Of a stretch of 64,000 nt of DNA, positions 63,138 to 64,000 are shown in pieces. The position numbers were made by a program, and so were the translations under genes. Origin of the DNA: Rhynchonema sp. JSB1_4 (Eukaryota > Nematoda > Chromadorea > Monhysterida > Xyalidae); the NCBI GenBank assembly GCA_030248065.1, contig JASAMV010002782.1, positions 1 to 64,000 on the forward strand. Direction: 5' to 3'. Below the pieces are notes generated by a model. The model ran no database searches, was not told the DNA's origin, and saw only the letters and a list, made by a program, of their open reading frames with translations. The stretch's first letter is position 1. Every line of letters begins with the position of its first letter.

Positions 63138-64000
63138 TGAAGCACCACACTGCTGCTTGCCAGTGCAGTTTGCGCACGGTTCATGGTCTACTATTTTGAT
63201 CAACTGCAGATGGGTACCTTCCACAAATTCGGCATGATTGAACTATGTATAATTAAGGATGTATGTTTACTGCCGTCTGGTTTTCTGGACGCTATCAAGA
63301 AAATCGATTAGGTACATAGTTTGCTTCCCGGGTTTTACTTCTGTGGAGGGTTATCTATCATACTGTCGTTTGGGTCCGAGGACAACACTTCATTCCGTGT
63401 CAATACTTCATGTGAGAAGAAAGTTCATGCGAGTCAACACTTCATGTGAAGTCTGAAATACTTCATGTGAGACAACAGTTCATGCCATGAAGTGTTGTCT
63501 CACCTCTGCTACAGTACCCAAGCAGAACACTTCATGTCTGCGCGTGTGGGGTGCAACTGTAACCAAGGGCAACGTGTAAACAGGCAACTGTATATTGTAC
63601 TGGACACTGGTAAAACTCGTGCCCGGCAGTTATTCAATCTTCAGGGTCATGTGACTTCAGTTTTGCTGCGTGTACGCAGCTGCTCATGCTTATTTTTTCC
63701 GAAATAATCCGGTCAACCCGCGTGTAATAATGCTGCGGGTTTCTGGTGGCCCGTTTTTACCTGTTTCACAGAAGGACGATGCACCAGATAATCGTCAGTG
63801 CGGATGCACCAGAAGGCCACATACGAGCTGGTTTTATGATACGATATTGCTTTTGTTATTGTTGTATTGTTAACACTTACTGTATGTAGTTTGGGTTGGC
63901 CACAGTTTGCATGCCATTGTGCACTAATGAGCATGATAACAGAATCATCCTTCGTACGGTATTGTCAGAGTGTCATCGTCAGTGTGAACCTAGTGTGACT
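63138..64000. other. Upstream flank of the P450 gene
   Basis: No exon is supported. It holds the ACTTCATGTGAG repeat cluster at 63380-63535. Confidence 0.5.
63380..63535. repeat. Cluster of direct and inverted ACTTCATGTGAG repeats
   Basis: Variants of AACACTTCATGTGAG and AGTTCATGC occur at least six times in about 155 bp. One inverted copy (GCATGAAGTGTTGTCTCAC, near 63483) can pair with the ones before it. Confidence 0.65.

Noticed and set aside
63380..63535. CRISPR-like array from the short repeats
   Set aside because: The repeats are irregular in length, spacing and orientation, and the genome is clearly eukaryotic.

Overview
The window is animal nuclear DNA. Every gene has many short exons with GT-AG introns and pyrimidine-rich acceptors, and the spaces between are long and full of small inverted-repeat transposons. 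The proteins (an orphan-type monocarboxylate transporter, an NTT4/B0AT-type SLC6 transporter, a CYP4-type cytochrome P450 and a peroxidasin-like heme peroxidase) point to a bilaterian invertebrate. I cannot fix the phylum from sequence alone. I rebuilt exon structures by hand from splice sites and reading phase. All five multi-exon models keep phase at every junction and give whole numbers of codons.

Layout: (1) 1.2-6.1 kb, + strand, SLC16-type transporter, 10 exons, 559 aa. (2) 9.05-19.3 kb, - strand, SLC6 neutral amino-acid transporter, 16 exons, 809 aa. It is convergent with gene 1 across 2.9 kb. (3) 19.3-28.4 kb, gene-poor, with a tRNA-like SINE remnant and two hAT-type MITEs. (4) 28.4-36.1 kb, + strand, an unrecognised 19-exon gene (~889 aa) that looks like a chain of divergent cold-shock/OB-fold units. 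(5) 36.1-45.0 kb, gene-poor, with one orphan exon candidate, a foldback element and a hAT-type element. (6) 45.4-57.0 kb, + strand, a 33-exon secreted protein (1557 aa) with two heme-peroxidase domains and a C-terminal VWC-like cysteine module. The first domain has lost every heme and catalytic residue I could align; the second keeps them. (7) 59.2-62.5 kb, - strand, a CYP4-type P450, 10 exons, 496 aa, with a hAT-type element of the same terminal-repeat family on each side.

Mobile DNA is the other main content. There are non-autonomous hAT-like elements with CAGGGTTG or CAGTGG ends, three of them with perfect 8-bp target duplications. A TTAA-flanked long inverted repeat has a hAT element and a hairpin element nested inside it, all within one peroxidase intron. 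There is also a three-copy foldback family found only in introns here, and several other palindromes. The genes do not form an obvious pathway; transporters, P450 and secreted peroxidase are simply neighbours.
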